DNA from: a virus | Strand: one strand, 5' to 3' | Virus record (IMG/VR): IMGVR_UViG_3300020463_002732 | Coordinates: 1 to 43,500 of that record | Length of the DNA: 43,500 bases | In this document: piece after piece, positions 24,028-32,936 of the stretch | How positions within the stretch are numbered: position 1 is the first letter of the stretch | Layout: the number at the start of each line of letters is the position of its first letter | Translations under genes and position numbers: made by a program | The notes under the pieces: model-generated | The model's input: only the letters and a program-made list of their open reading frames with translations | Told to the model about the DNA's origin: nothing | The model's database searches: none

Positions 24028-24838
24028 ACTTAAAACGCCTCTGCGATATCCAGGAGGCAAATCCAGAGCAATGAAATTCCTTGGGGATTATTTTCCCAAG
24101 AATATTGAATCATATGTTGAGCCATTTTTAGGGGGTGGTTCTGTTGCACTTTGGGTAACACAACAATACCCCAATGCAAACATACATGTCAACGATGCAT
24201 ATCATCCTTTGTACGCATTCTGGCAGCAATTGCAAGAACAGGGCACAGAGATGTGTGAAAGATTGTTGGATATTAAAAAGACAACTGAACATTCAGAAGA
24301 CGCACAGCGAGAACTATTTCATGATGCACAAAAATGGATGCATGATGATAGAATAGATATGTTCACACTAGCATGTGCATTTTATATTGCCAACAAATGC
24401 TCCTTTTCAGGACTTGGCACTTCAACATTCAGCAAACAGGCGTATGATGGTAATTTTACGATTAACAGCATAAACAAACTTCCAGAGTACCAAAAACTTA
24501 TTGGTGGATGGACCATATCTAATTTAGACTACAATTATTTCATGGTAAATGGCAATGACTTTTTATTTTTTGATCCTCCTTATGACATCAAATCATTTTT
24601 GTATGGAAACAAAGGTGACAAGCACAAAACATTTGACCATGATGAATTCAAAAACCATATTGACACATTAACAAGTAAATTTATGATAACATACAATGCT
24701 AATCAAAAACTTATCGAAAAATACAAAACATATCATTGCCTACAATGGGATCTCAAATATACCATGCGATCCACAGGATCATATATGAGAGATCAAAACG
24801 AAAGAAAAGAACTTTTAATAACCAACTATGAAAAATAA
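24014..24838 (+). CDS. dam: DNA adenine methylase, D12/Dam class
   Basis: The 274-residue enzyme has RYPGGKSRA (SAM-side motif), YVEPFLGGGSVAL (motif I), VNDAY, and the catalytic DPPY at 187-190. The order matches D12-class N6-adenine methyltransferases such as T4 Dam and E. coli Dam, which methylate GATC. GATC sites are abundant in this window, so the phage DNA may carry the mark. Methylation could protect against host restriction. The recognition site is inferred, not shown. Confidence 0.9.
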   Translation: MKTYKLKTPLRYPGGKSRAMKFLGDYFPKNIESYVEPFLGGGSVALWVTQQYPNANIHVNDAYHPLYAFWQQLQEQGTEMCERLLDIKKTTEHSEDAQRELFHDAQKWMHDDRIDMFTLACAFYIANKCSFSGLGTSTFSKQAYDGNFTINSINKLPEYQKLIGGWTISNLDYNYFMVNGNDFLFFDPPYDIKSFLYGNKGDKHKTFDHDEFKNHIDTLTSKFMITYNANQKLIEKYKTYHCLQWDLKYTMRSTGSYMRDQNERKELLITNYEK

Positions 24839-25046
24839 TAAAATACCATCTTCAAGAAAAAGATCTATTACCAAAGCAGTAACTTGGAGAATAATAGTCT
24901 TTATTGACACATTAGTCATAAGTTATTTGATTACAAAAGATTTGTACTTTGCTGGTGCAATAGTAGGTGTTAAATTATTCACAGGAACTTTTTGGTATTA
25001 TGTACATGAAAGAATATGGACAAATAACAAATGGCTAAATGAATGA
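24828..25046 (+). CDS. DUF2061 small membrane protein
   Basis: The 72-residue protein matches the DUF2061 pattern R(S/T)xxKAxTWRII, followed by two hydrophobic spans and an ending YYVHERIW, where family members read YYxHERxW. The function is unknown. It overlaps the methylase gene by 11 bases. Its last bases overlap the -35 of the gp41 promoter. Confidence 0.8.
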   Translation: MKNNKIPSSRKRSITKAVTWRIIVFIDTLVISYLITKDLYFAGAIVGVKLFTGTFWYYVHERIWTNNKWLNE

Positions 25047-25071
25047 CACATTTTAAGAAAGGTATTATAAT
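25043..25071 (+). promoter_or_regulatory. Promoter for the gp41 helicase gene
   Basis: ATGACA (25043-25048), 17 bases, and TATAAT (25066-25071), exactly 6 bases before the GTG at 25078. The -10-to-start spacing equals that of the early genes at 40-42 kb, so the GTG would lie at or near the first transcribed base. Confidence 0.6.
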
Positions 25072-25077
25072 ATAACT

Positions 25078-26493
25078 GTGGAATACACAAAGGACTTACA
25101 AAAATTATTTCTTGAAATGTTCCTTGCGGATGCAGAGTCATTTGTAAGAGCACAAAACATTTTCATGTATTCACACTATGATGCACAACTTCGAGAGGCA
25201 GCCAAGTTCATATATGAATACGCCAATGAATACAAAACACTGCCAGATGTTGAAATGGTCAATGCCAAGACAGGTGCTGACTTGCAATCTGCCGCTGATA
25301 TTGATCCCAAACACTTTGATTGGTTCCTTGATGAATATGAAAGATTTGCCAGACACAAGTCGTTGGAATCAGCTATACTGGCATCTGCAGACATGTTGGA
25401 AAAAGGTGAATATGGATCTGTTGAAGAAAAAATTAAGAAGGCAGTTGAAGTAGGACTGACCAAAGACATGGGTCTTGATTATTTTGAGGATCCTAAAGCA
25501 AGACTACAGGCACTGAAAGACAACAATGGCATGGTGCCCACTGGATGGAAAAACTTTGACAAGAAATTGTTTGGTGGTTTCAACAGAGGCGAGTTGAATA
25601 TATTTGCTGGTGGTTCGGGTGCTGGTAAGAGTTTGTTCCTGCAAAACTTGGCAGTGAACTATGCAGAACAAGGATTGAATGTGTGTTACGTCACATTGGA
25701 GTTGAGTGAGAAACTAACAGCCATGAGAATAGATGCAATGATGACTGAAACACCCACACGTGAAATATACAAAGACTTGGACACAGTGGATCTCAAAGTT
25801 AAGATGAAAGCAAAAACATCTGGCAAGTTGAGAATAAAATACATTTCATCTGGTGCAACAGCATTGGATATTAGAGCATACATCAAGGAGTTTGAAATAC
25901 AACACAATCTTACTTGTGATGTGATACTAATTGACTATCTGGATCTGTTGATGCCGATGAATAGGAGAGTATCGCCCAGTGACTTGTTTGTCAAAGACAA
26001 GTATGTATCTGAAGAGTTGAGAAACTTGGCAGTGGATATCAACTGTTTGTTGATCACAGCATCGCAGTTGAACAGAGCCAGTGTTGAAGAGATTGAATTT
26101 GATCATTCGCACATCAGTGGTGGACTGAGCAAGATACAAACAGCAGACAATGTGATTGGTATCTTTACGTCGCGAGCAATGAGAGAACGTGGCAAGTATC
26201 AGATACAGTTTATGAAAACAAGATCAAGTTCTGGTGTTGGACACAAAGTTGACTTGGAGTTCAATGTAGACACACTGAGAATACTAGACTTGGCAGAAGA
26301 TGAAGAATACCAATCATTTAAAAAACAAGCGCCTTCCATATACACTAACCTCAAAAGGACATCTACTGTGACTGCTGATGCAAAAGAAGAACATCAAACA
26401 GATGAACAGCCAAAGGATGATATTGGCAAAGTAAGAGCAACTGTTGAATCATCTAAGATCAAAGACTTAATTAAAAACTTAGGCAAAAATTAA
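25078..26493 (+). CDS. Replicative DNA helicase, gp41/DnaB type
   Basis: The 471-residue protein is a RecA-fold hexameric helicase: Walker A GGSGAGKS (178-185), CYVTLELSE with the catalytic glutamate, and Walker B VILIDYLDLL with the following ITASQLNRA. The N-terminal helical domain corresponds to the gp41 region that packs with primase. The acidic, loose C-terminal tail (ADAKEEHQTDEQPKDDIG) resembles tails in T4-type gp41. A GTG start is used. Part of the gene has a codon choice closer to the CA/TG-rich right part than its neighbours do. Confidence 0.88.
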   Translation: MEYTKDLQKLFLEMFLADAESFVRAQNIFMYSHYDAQLREAAKFIYEYANEYKTLPDVEMVNAKTGADLQSAADIDPKHFDWFLDEYERFARHKSLESAILASADMLEKGEYGSVEEKIKKAVEVGLTKDMGLDYFEDPKARLQALKDNNGMVPTGWKNFDKKLFGGFNRGELNIFAGGSGAGKSLFLQNLAVNYAEQGLNVCYVTLELSEKLTAMRIDAMMTETPTREIYKDLDTVDLKVKMKAKTSGKLRIKYISSGATALDIRAYIKEFEIQHNLTCDVILIDYLDLLMPMNRRVSPSDLFVKDKYVSEELRNLAVDINCLLITASQLNRASVEEIEFDHSHISGGLSKIQTADNVIGIFTSRAMRERGKYQIQFMKTRSSSGVGHKVDLEFNVDTLRILDLAEDEEYQSFKKQAPSIYTNLKRTSTVTADAKEEHQTDEQPKDDIGKVRATVESSKIKDLIKNLGKN

Positions 26494-27180
26494 TTGAAAG
26501 ACATTTACGAAATAGATTACATCTATGAAAAGTTAAGTAAACAATATCCACGATATACCAATCGAAAACCCAAAGCAAAAATTTATTCACATGCATACAC
26601 AAGCTTGATTGGAGTAATGTTGTCTGCACAAAGTCAAGACAAAAGGACTGCTGTGGCTTGTAAACAATTGTTTGACCTAGCTGAAACACCAGAACAAATG
26701 ATTCAACTTACACAGAAACAAATAATCGATGCAATAAAGCCTGCAGGACTTTACAATGCGAAAAGTAAAAACATACTTGCTACAAGTAAAATGTTGATAG
26801 AAGAGTTTGGCGGCCGTGTGCCACAAACACAAAAAGAATTAATGAGTTTGCCAGGAGTAGGACGCAAAAGTTCAGATATTGTGATGCGTTTTGTTTGGGG
26901 CGAACCACAAATAGCTGTAGACACTCATGTGTTTAGATTGTTATGGAGATTGGGATGGGCCGATAATCTAGATGAAGGAAAAGCATCTGTAACAGTAAAT
27001 CGAACCACGCCTAGCAAATACAAGTATGGAGCTCACATGTGGCTCATAACACATGCAAAAAAAGTTTGTAAATCAAGATCACCTGGATGCAACACATGTG
27101 TGACCAATAAGGTGTGTGATAAACGTATGATTGACGTCCCTAAATCAAAACTACGCGACGCCATAAAAATAGCCAACTAA
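26494..27180 (+). CDS. nth: Endonuclease III (Nth) DNA glycosylase/AP lyase
   Basis: This enzyme removes oxidised pyrimidines. The 228 residues hold the HhH motif LPGVGRKSSD with catalytic Lys125, the catalytic aspartate in AVDTHVFRL (Asp143), and a complete [4Fe-4S] loop C192-x6-C199-x2-C202-x5-C208, as in E. coli Nth. The likely start is a TTG directly after the gp41 stop. No ATG precedes the HhH-GPD fold in frame. A phage-encoded oxidative-base repair enzyme fits with the peroxiredoxin and Fe-S genes here. Confidence 0.9.
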   Translation: MKDIYEIDYIYEKLSKQYPRYTNRKPKAKIYSHAYTSLIGVMLSAQSQDKRTAVACKQLFDLAETPEQMIQLTQKQIIDAIKPAGLYNAKSKNILATSKMLIEEFGGRVPQTQKELMSLPGVGRKSSDIVMRFVWGEPQIAVDTHVFRLLWRLGWADNLDEGKASVTVNRTTPSKYKYGAHMWLITHAKKVCKSRSPGCNTCVTNKVCDKRMIDVPKSKLRDAIKIAN

Positions 27181-27188
27181 TTATTATT

Positions 27189-28310
27189 ATGGACTTACCA
27201 GCATCACAAATACATTGGAACAACCAAACTTACAATTATGATCTTGAAAAATACAATTGGCCTCAATGGGCACTATCTGTTGTACAAGAAGTTTCTCCCC
27301 AAGTAAAAAAGTTAGAAACATTGCATGAGGTATTATCAGCTAGTGATGTTGTCAAGGTATCTAAACATGTGCAAAATGCTTGTAGTAGGAAAGACTTCAT
27401 GGAAAGATTCGACGAATTTGTTGCGTCATTTGTTCCTGATAAAATTGAAAATAGGAAATACATGATACAACGGTTTGGCACCTTGAGAGTGGTCATCCCT
27501 AATCAAGCAAAAGTTGGTAGGAGACTGCAGATGCATCAAGGCATCTTTGTTGGCAACGGCAGAGGATGCAGGACCATATGGACTCCGTTTACTGAAGCCA
27601 AGGCAAGCAACACTCTGTGGATGGTAGACATTGAACACAGTAGACGTATCACAAAACAATTCATGCATCAAAAATGGAGCCTTGAAAAACTCGAAGAGGA
27701 ATGTTATAAGGTGGCATTTCCAATTGAACTGAAGCCTGGGCAAAGCCATTTATTTTTACAAGAAATGTTACATGGCAACATCAATAACGTAGAAGGTTAT
27801 ACAAGAGTAAGCATGGACATGAGAATACTTATAGAAGGTGAGGAATATGGTCGAAGGCATCCAGGAGGATTTATGAGACTGCCTGGGGATCATGAAGCGG
27901 GTGGTCCATCTGACTACACAGGAAAAACTGCCATTACATATGTTGGTTGGAGTAGTGACTTCTCAAGAAATATTCCTTTACCTATGCAGAGATCAATAAT
28001 TGATCAATACTGTGCTAAAAACAAAATAAATTACACTTCCTATGAATTTGAAAACGATCATTGTGATTGGCAAGCATCACTTGAATATTTCATAAAAGAT
28101 AGACCTGATGTTATAGTGCTTAATAGCATGTATTCCATGACTGACGATGTCGATAGACGCAACGAAATATTGCAAATTGCTTTAGACAACAAAGTTGAAC
28201 TACATTTTGCCAACGAATTAATATCTCTTAAAACAAAAGATGACCTTGAACGCATACAAACATATCTGAACTTTGCAGTTGCAAAAAAAGATCCATATGT
28301 TTGGGAATAA
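27189..28310 (+). CDS. 2OG-oxygenase-like / LIC12192-like fusion, copy 1
   Basis: The 373-residue protein has two parts. Residues about 90-235 resemble StrG-like and sporadic-carbohydrate-cluster 2OG-Fe oxygenases: MHQGIFVGNGRG with His116, WTPF, the distal HGNINNVEGYTR with His195 and Arg206. The usual acid of HxD is glycine (H-Q-G). Residues about 247-365 match the LIC12192-type carbohydrate-cluster domain: IPLPMQRSIIDQYC, SMYSMTDDVDRRNEIL, ELHFANE. A close paralog lies at 34946-36064. A role in sugar modification is inferred from these family contexts. Confidence 0.62.
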   Translation: MDLPASQIHWNNQTYNYDLEKYNWPQWALSVVQEVSPQVKKLETLHEVLSASDVVKVSKHVQNACSRKDFMERFDEFVASFVPDKIENRKYMIQRFGTLRVVIPNQAKVGRRLQMHQGIFVGNGRGCRTIWTPFTEAKASNTLWMVDIEHSRRITKQFMHQKWSLEKLEEECYKVAFPIELKPGQSHLFLQEMLHGNINNVEGYTRVSMDMRILIEGEEYGRRHPGGFMRLPGDHEAGGPSDYTGKTAITYVGWSSDFSRNIPLPMQRSIIDQYCAKNKINYTSYEFENDHCDWQASLEYFIKDRPDVIVLNSMYSMTDDVDRRNEILQIALDNKVELHFANELISLKTKDDLERIQTYLNFAVAKKDPYVWE

Positions 28311-28319
28311 TTATTTTAT

Positions 28320-28826
28320 ATGAACAGTATTGAAAAGTACAACAGTCTAAACATAGACGAGGTGTTTATGAAAAAAGGATTTGTTGTACAAAGTTTTGAA
28401 AATTTAATCAATTGGGCACGTTCAGGATCACTGTGGCCCATGACGTTTGGACTTGCATGTTGTGGAGTTGAAATGATGCACTCATACATGAGCAGATATG
28501 ATCTGGATAGACTAGGAGTCATACCAAGAGGATCACCAAGACAATCTGATGTAATGATAGTTGCAGGCACACTGACAAACAAAATGGCTCCTGCTCTTAG
28601 AAAAGTGTATGATCAAATGCCGGAGCCACGCTGGGTGATATCAATGGGCTCTTGTGCCAACGGTGGAGGATACTATCATTATTCATATTCAGTGGTGAGA
28701 GGATGTGACAGAATAGTGCCTGTGGATATCTATGTTCCAGGATGTCCTCCCACAGCAGAAGCACTGATGTATGGCATCATGATGCTACAAGATAAAATTA
28801 AAAAGAAAAAGAAAATTTATAGATAA
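28320..28826 (+). CDS. nuoB: NADH dehydrogenase subunit B (NuoB/PSST)
   Basis: NuoB carries cluster N2, the last Fe-S centre of complex I, at the quinone site. The 168 residues include the N2 ligands: tandem C47-C48 (LACCGVEM), C112 (GSCA) and C142 (GCPP). Other family blocks are [41 protein letters not shown] and [15 protein letters not shown]. It is full length and shows no sign of decay. No other complex I core subunits are seen, so the protein would have to join the host complex. It opens a nuoB-sufB-cytochrome b run, with a TAATG overlap to sufB. Confidence 0.96.
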   Translation: MNSIEKYNSLNIDEVFMKKGFVVQSFENLINWARSGSLWPMTFGLACCGVEMMHSYMSRYDLDRLGVIPRGSPRQSDVMIVAGTLTNKMAPALRKVYDQMPEPRWVISMGSCANGGGYYHYSYSVVRGCDRIVPVDIYVPGCPPTAEALMYGIMMLQDKIKKKKKIYR

Positions 28827-30283
28827 TGTCAGCAACTGCACAAACAATTAAACAAGTCAACAAACTTGGTGACAGTGAATACAAATATGGTTTCTATACT
28901 GATGTAGATGAAATACGTCCTCCTAAAGGATTAGACGAACGCACAGTAAAGTTTATATCTGCTCAAAAAAAAGAACCAGAATGGATGCTACAGTGGAGAC
29001 TTAATGCACTTAAGATTTTTAAACAATTACCCGAACCTCAATGGGCCAAACTAAACATTCCAAAAATAGATTTTCAAGATTATTATTATTATTCATCACC
29101 TAAAAGTCTTAAAGATAAGCCTAAGTCTTTGGATGAGATTGACCCAGAAATAATCAAAACTTATGAAAAACTAGGTATTCCATTAAAAGAACAAAAAATG
29201 TTATCTGGTATAGCCGTCGACGCAGTGTTTGATTCTGTATCAGTTGCCACTACATATAAAAAGCAATTAAATGATCTTGGTATTATATTTTGCTCAATCT
29301 CTGAAGCAGTGAACACACATCCCGAATTAGTAAAAAAATATTTAGGAAGTGTCATTCCCGTGTCAGATCATTCCTTCGCCGCTTTGAATTCGGCTGTGTT
29401 TACAGATGGTTCATTTGTGTACATTCCTAAAGGCGTAAGATGTCCGGTTGAATTATCAACATATTTTAGAATAAATGCAATGAACACAGGGCAATTTGAA
29501 AGAACTTTAATCATCGCTGATAGCGATAGTTATGTAAGTTATCTTGAAGGTTGCACTGCACCAATGCGTGACGAAAATCAACTTCACGCCGCCAACGTTG
29601 AACTGGTGGCATTGGACAATGCTGAAATAAAATATTCTACTGTTCAAAATTGGTATCCAGGTGATAAACAAGGCAAAGGTGGCATATACAATTTTGTTAC
29701 TAAAAGAGGAGCGTGTAGGGGAACTAATTCAAAAATATCGTGGACACAAGTTGAGACCGGCTCAGCAATAACATGGAAATACCCAAGTTGTATTTTACAA
29801 GGTGATTATTCTAAAGGTGAATTCTATTCAGTTGCAATTACCAACAACATGCAACAAGCTGATACTGGCACAAAGATGATACACATTGGGAAAAACACTT
29901 CTTCAAAAATTATATCAAAGGGTATATCGGCTGGCAACGCAAATAATACTTACAGGGGATTAGTAAAAATACAGCCAAAAGCATCAAAGTCAAGAAACTT
30001 TACGCAGTGTGACTCGTTGCTAATAGGAAATAAATGTGGTGCTCACACAGTGCCATATATTGAATCCAGCAACTCAGACTCGATGGTTGAACATGAAGCA
30101 ACCACCTCCAAAATTAATGAGGATCAATTGTTTTATTGTCAGCAAAGAGGATTGAACAGCGAAGATGCGATAGGACTAATTGTTAATGGTTTTTGTAAAG
30201 AGGTGCTTCAACATTTGCCAATGGAGTTTGCTGTAGAAGCCCAGAAATTAGTAGAAATTAGTTTAGAAGGTAGTGTTGGATAA
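28826..30283 (+). CDS. sufB: Fe-S cluster assembly protein SufB
   Basis: SufB is the scaffold that receives sulphur and iron and builds new Fe-S clusters, working with SufC and SufD. The 485 residues are full length, ending [11 protein letters not shown] like bacterial SufB. The site equivalent to E. coli Cys405 is Cys395 (TQCDSLLIG). EHEATTSKI with E422-H423-E424 is also present. SufC and SufD are not in this window, so host partners would be needed. It lies between nuoB and cytochrome b, both with TAATG overlaps, pointing to a joint transcript. Its alphaproteobacterial style suggests a host origin. Confidence 0.96.
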   Translation: MSATAQTIKQVNKLGDSEYKYGFYTDVDEIRPPKGLDERTVKFISAQKKEPEWMLQWRLNALKIFKQLPEPQWAKLNIPKIDFQDYYYYSSPKSLKDKPKSLDEIDPEIIKTYEKLGIPLKEQKMLSGIAVDAVFDSVSVATTYKKQLNDLGIIFCSISEAVNTHPELVKKYLGSVIPVSDHSFAALNSAVFTDGSFVYIPKGVRCPVELSTYFRINAMNTGQFERTLIIADSDSYVSYLEGCTAPMRDENQLHAANVELVALDNAEIKYSTVQNWYPGDKQGKGGIYNFVTKRGACRGTNSKISWTQVETGSAITWKYPSCILQGDYSKGEFYSVAITNNMQQADTGTKMIHIGKNTSSKIISKGISAGNANNTYRGLVKIQPKASKSRNFTQCDSLLIGNKCGAHTVPYIESSNSDSMVEHEATTSKINEDQLFYCQQRGLNSEDAIGLIVNGFCKEVLQHLPMEFAVEAQKLVEISLEGSVG

Positions 30284-31527
30284 TGAATAACAACGACCTA
30301 CAAGGATACAAAAAAACTCTTAACTCACCTTACACTGGCATCAAGGGTTGGATAGACTCAAGGATGCCTTTGATACGGCTTATGGAGGCAGAGTATCTTA
30401 GATTTCCTGTGCCTAAGTCATTAAATTATTTTTGGTCTTTTGGTGGCATTGCAATGTTCTGTTTAATAGGATTAATATTAACAGGAATATTTTTAGGGTT
30501 TCACTACAAACCGTCGGCCGAAGAAGCATTTGATTCTGTTGAAAGAATCATGCGTGATGTTAGTTTTGGTTGGCTGATTAGATACATGCATGCTAACCTT
30601 GTGTCATTTTTCTTTATTGCTACCTATATACACATCTTTCGAGCCATGTACTTTGGCTCCTACAAAGCACCACGTGAACTGGTTTACATATTTGGGTTGA
30701 CGATGTTTGTGTTGATGATGGCCACGGCATTCCTTGGCTACACTTTGCCATGGGGGCAGATGTCCTATTGGGGAGCTACTGTAATAACCAATTTGTTTAC
30801 TGCCATACCAGTAGTAGGTGAACCAATACTGCTGTTGTTATTAGGAGATTTCACAGTCGGAGATGCAACAGTTAATAGATTCTATGTGCTACATTGGTTG
30901 TTGGCATTTGCTATTGTAGGACTGGTAGTGTTTCATGTAATTGCACTGCACATGACTGGTTCGAACAATCCGACAGGATCAGAGCCCCAGAGCTGGGATG
31001 AAACAGTAACATTTCATCCATATGTAACCATCAAAGATCTCAATGCCACAATATTTTTCTTTATCATAGTGGCCTTTGTATTGTTTTACTATCCTAACAT
31101 ACTTGGCCATTCCGACAACTACATCCGTGCCAATGCAATGGTAACACCTGCACACATTGTGCCTGAATGGTACTTTCTTCCGTTCTATGCCATACTAAGG
31201 GCCATACCAGACAAGTTGATGGGAGTGTTGGCCATGTTTGGTTCAATCGGACTGTTAGGATTGTTGCCTTGGTTAGATACATCCAAAGTTAGATCCTGTC
31301 TGTTTAGACCTGTGTGGAGATACTGTGTGTTGTTGTTTGCGATCAACTTCTTTATTTTGATGTATGTAGGTGCCAAACCTGCCGAAGGCATATATGTTTT
31401 ACTTGCACAAATTGGCACAGCATATTGGTTTGCGTTTATATTAATACTTGCTCCTGTGGTTGGCTTTTTAGAAACGCCTAGACAACCTCTTACAATTACA
31501 AATTATCTTGCCTCAAAAAAACATTAA
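30283..31527 (+). CDS. petB: Cytochrome b of the bc1 complex
   Basis: This integral membrane subunit carries two hemes and both quinone sites of complex III. The 414 residues have four heme ligands, H103/H117 and H204/H218, each pair 13 residues apart as in mitochondrial and alphaproteobacterial cytochrome b. The Qo motif PEWY (294-297) and WGATVITNLFTAIPVVG are present. Eight membrane spans are visible by hydrophobicity. The Rieske protein and cytochrome c1 are not in the window. It overlaps the sufB stop by one base. A full-length cytochrome b in a phage setting is very unusual. Confidence 0.96.
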   Translation: MNNNDLQGYKKTLNSPYTGIKGWIDSRMPLIRLMEAEYLRFPVPKSLNYFWSFGGIAMFCLIGLILTGIFLGFHYKPSAEEAFDSVERIMRDVSFGWLIRYMHANLVSFFFIATYIHIFRAMYFGSYKAPRELVYIFGLTMFVLMMATAFLGYTLPWGQMSYWGATVITNLFTAIPVVGEPILLLLLGDFTVGDATVNRFYVLHWLLAFAIVGLVVFHVIALHMTGSNNPTGSEPQSWDETVTFHPYVTIKDLNATIFFFIIVAFVLFYYPNILGHSDNYIRANAMVTPAHIVPEWYFLPFYAILRAIPDKLMGVLAMFGSIGLLGLLPWLDTSKVRSCLFRPVWRYCVLLFAINFFILMYVGAKPAEGIYVLLAQIGTAYWFAFILILAPVVGFLETPRQPLTITNYLASKKH

Positions 31528-31530
31528 TAA

Positions 31531-31668
31531 GTGACACGCATAAAAGATTTTATTTGGTGGTACAAAAAATTAATTGCCGATGGACATGGTTACATAATGT
31601 GCGTCGAATATTCATTTTATAACAGCAAACATTTCAACAGAGATGGTAGTTACAAGAAGAAAATATAA
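31531..31668 (+). CDS. Small basic protein (45 residues)
   Basis: A GTG three bases after the cytochrome b stop opens 45 codons to a TAA at 31666-31668. The sequence is aromatic and basic (DFIWWYKKLIADGHGY, SFYNSKHFNRDGSYKKK). No family is recognised, and the start codon is weak. It would be the last gene of the respiratory operon. The 71 bases that follow hold only AT-rich sequence and the late promoter of pyrD. Confidence 0.4.
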   Translation: MTRIKDFIWWYKKLIADGHGYIMCVEYSFYNSKHFNRDGSYKKKI

Positions 31669-31721
31669 CATCGACGTATTAATCCATTAATTAATTGCAA
31701 TTATAAATCACAAAATATATG

Positions 31722-31729
31722 CTTAAATA
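31722..31729 (+). promoter_or_regulatory. Late promoter CTTAAATA for pyrD
   Basis: CTTAAATA lies 10 bases before the ATG at 31740. It fits the late consensus N(A/T/C)TAAATA seen at other starts in this window. Confidence 0.55.
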
Positions 31730-31739
31730 TTATTAATAC

Positions 31740-32936
31740 ATGAGCACCATAATTGGAATCAGAAATTTAATATTAAGAATATTGTTTAGGGTGATGCGTC
31801 CTATGATCTTTTTGATGGATCCTGAACAAGCACACTACTCCATGAAACGTATTGGTGTGTTCTTAGGCAGTAACTACATAACCAAAGCATTTACAAGTTT
31901 ACTATTTGACTATGGACACAAAAGTCTAAATGTAGAAGTGGATGGGATCCAATATAGAAATCCAATTGGACTGTCTGCAGGATTTGACAAAGACGGTGAA
32001 CTTACAAAAATATATCCTAATCTTGGTTTTGGACTTGCTGAACTAGGATCTATCACAGGAGAGATATGTCCAGGCAATCCTGGCAAACGTTTGTTTAGGA
32101 TGGTCAAGTCTAAGTCTATTGTTGTGTGGTATGGACTCAACAACATGGGCGCAGAAAAACTTTCTGCAAGACTTGAAGGGCAAAAGTTTGGACGATTGCG
32201 TGTTGGCATCAATGCCGCACTTTCAAACATGTCATCAGAATTTGATCTTGACTCCTCTATTGCCGACTATCTCAAAACAATGACACTGTTTAAAGACATA
32301 GGTGATTACTACACTGTCAACATCAGTTGTCCCAACACACAAGAAGGAGAACCTTTTGTTGATCGTGCTAGCCTAGATGCGTTGTTGACTGCAATCAATA
32401 CACACATTAGACCTATTACAAATAAACCAATCTATGTTAAATTGGCAGCTGATATGTCTATTGATGAAATAGACACCATTGTTGATGCATGTGTTGAACA
32501 TAAAATGGAAGGTGTAGTCTGTACTAATCTTGCAAAGCCTAAGTACAACACAGAACATCGACCAGAAGAATACCCTACAACCAAAGGATTGTTGCCTGCA
32601 GGCAAAGGCGCAATGAGTGGTCTACCGCTACAAAGAATATCAACAAATGTTGTGCGTCATGTGTACAGAAGAACTAGAGGGCAACTTACAATTATAGGTG
32701 TTGGTGGAATCTTCAATGCCAGAGATGCATATGAAAAAATTACATCAGGTGCTAGTCTGTGTCATATGATTACAACAATGATATTCGATGGACCACAAAA
32801 CATCAACGAGATCAACAGAGGCTTAGTGAAACTTCTTAAAGCAGATGGATTTAGCACCATAGCAGAAGCAGTTGGATCACGTAATCCATTGCCAAAAATT
32901 ACTCCAGCAAAACTTAAATTAGTACAAACTGCCTAG
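31740..32936 (+). CDS. pyrD: Dihydroorotate dehydrogenase, class 2-like, with a Cys at the base position
   Basis: This enzyme oxidises dihydroorotate to orotate in pyrimidine synthesis and passes electrons to quinone. Class 2 features are the N-terminal amphipathic extension, DPEQAHYSMKR, GLSAGFDKDGE (77-87), NNMGAE and VGVGGIF-type loops. In the catalytic loop, N194-I-S-C197-P-N-T, class 2 enzymes usually have serine at the second position. Here it is cysteine, as in class 1 enzymes. The length of 398 is slightly long. It has a late promoter and ends overlapping the opposite-strand DnaE-like gene by 4 bases. Confidence 0.88.
   Translation: MSTIIGIRNLILRILFRVMRPMIFLMDPEQAHYSMKRIGVFLGSNYITKAFTSLLFDYGHKSLNVEVDGIQYRNPIGLSAGFDKDGELTKIYPNLGFGLAELGSITGEICPGNPGKRLFRMVKSKSIVVWYGLNNMGAEKLSARLEGQKFGRLRVGINAALSNMSSEFDLDSSIADYLKTMTLFKDIGDYYTVNISCPNTQEGEPFVDRASLDALLTAINTHIRPITNKPIYVKLAADMSIDEIDTIVDACVEHKMEGVVCTNLAKPKYNTEHRPEEYPTTKGLLPAGKGAMSGLPLQRISTNVVRHVYRRTRGQLTIIGVGGIFNARDAYEKITSGASLCHMITTMIFDGPQNINEINRGLVKLLKADGFSTIAEAVGSRNPLPKITPAKLKLVQTA

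Noticed and set aside
28320-31527. Respiratory genes as proof that the window is a bacterial chromosome
   Set aside because: gp41, primase, UvsW, RNA ligase, virion-type genes and T4-type late promoters surround them on both sides with the same packing; assembly chimerism remains possible and is stated.
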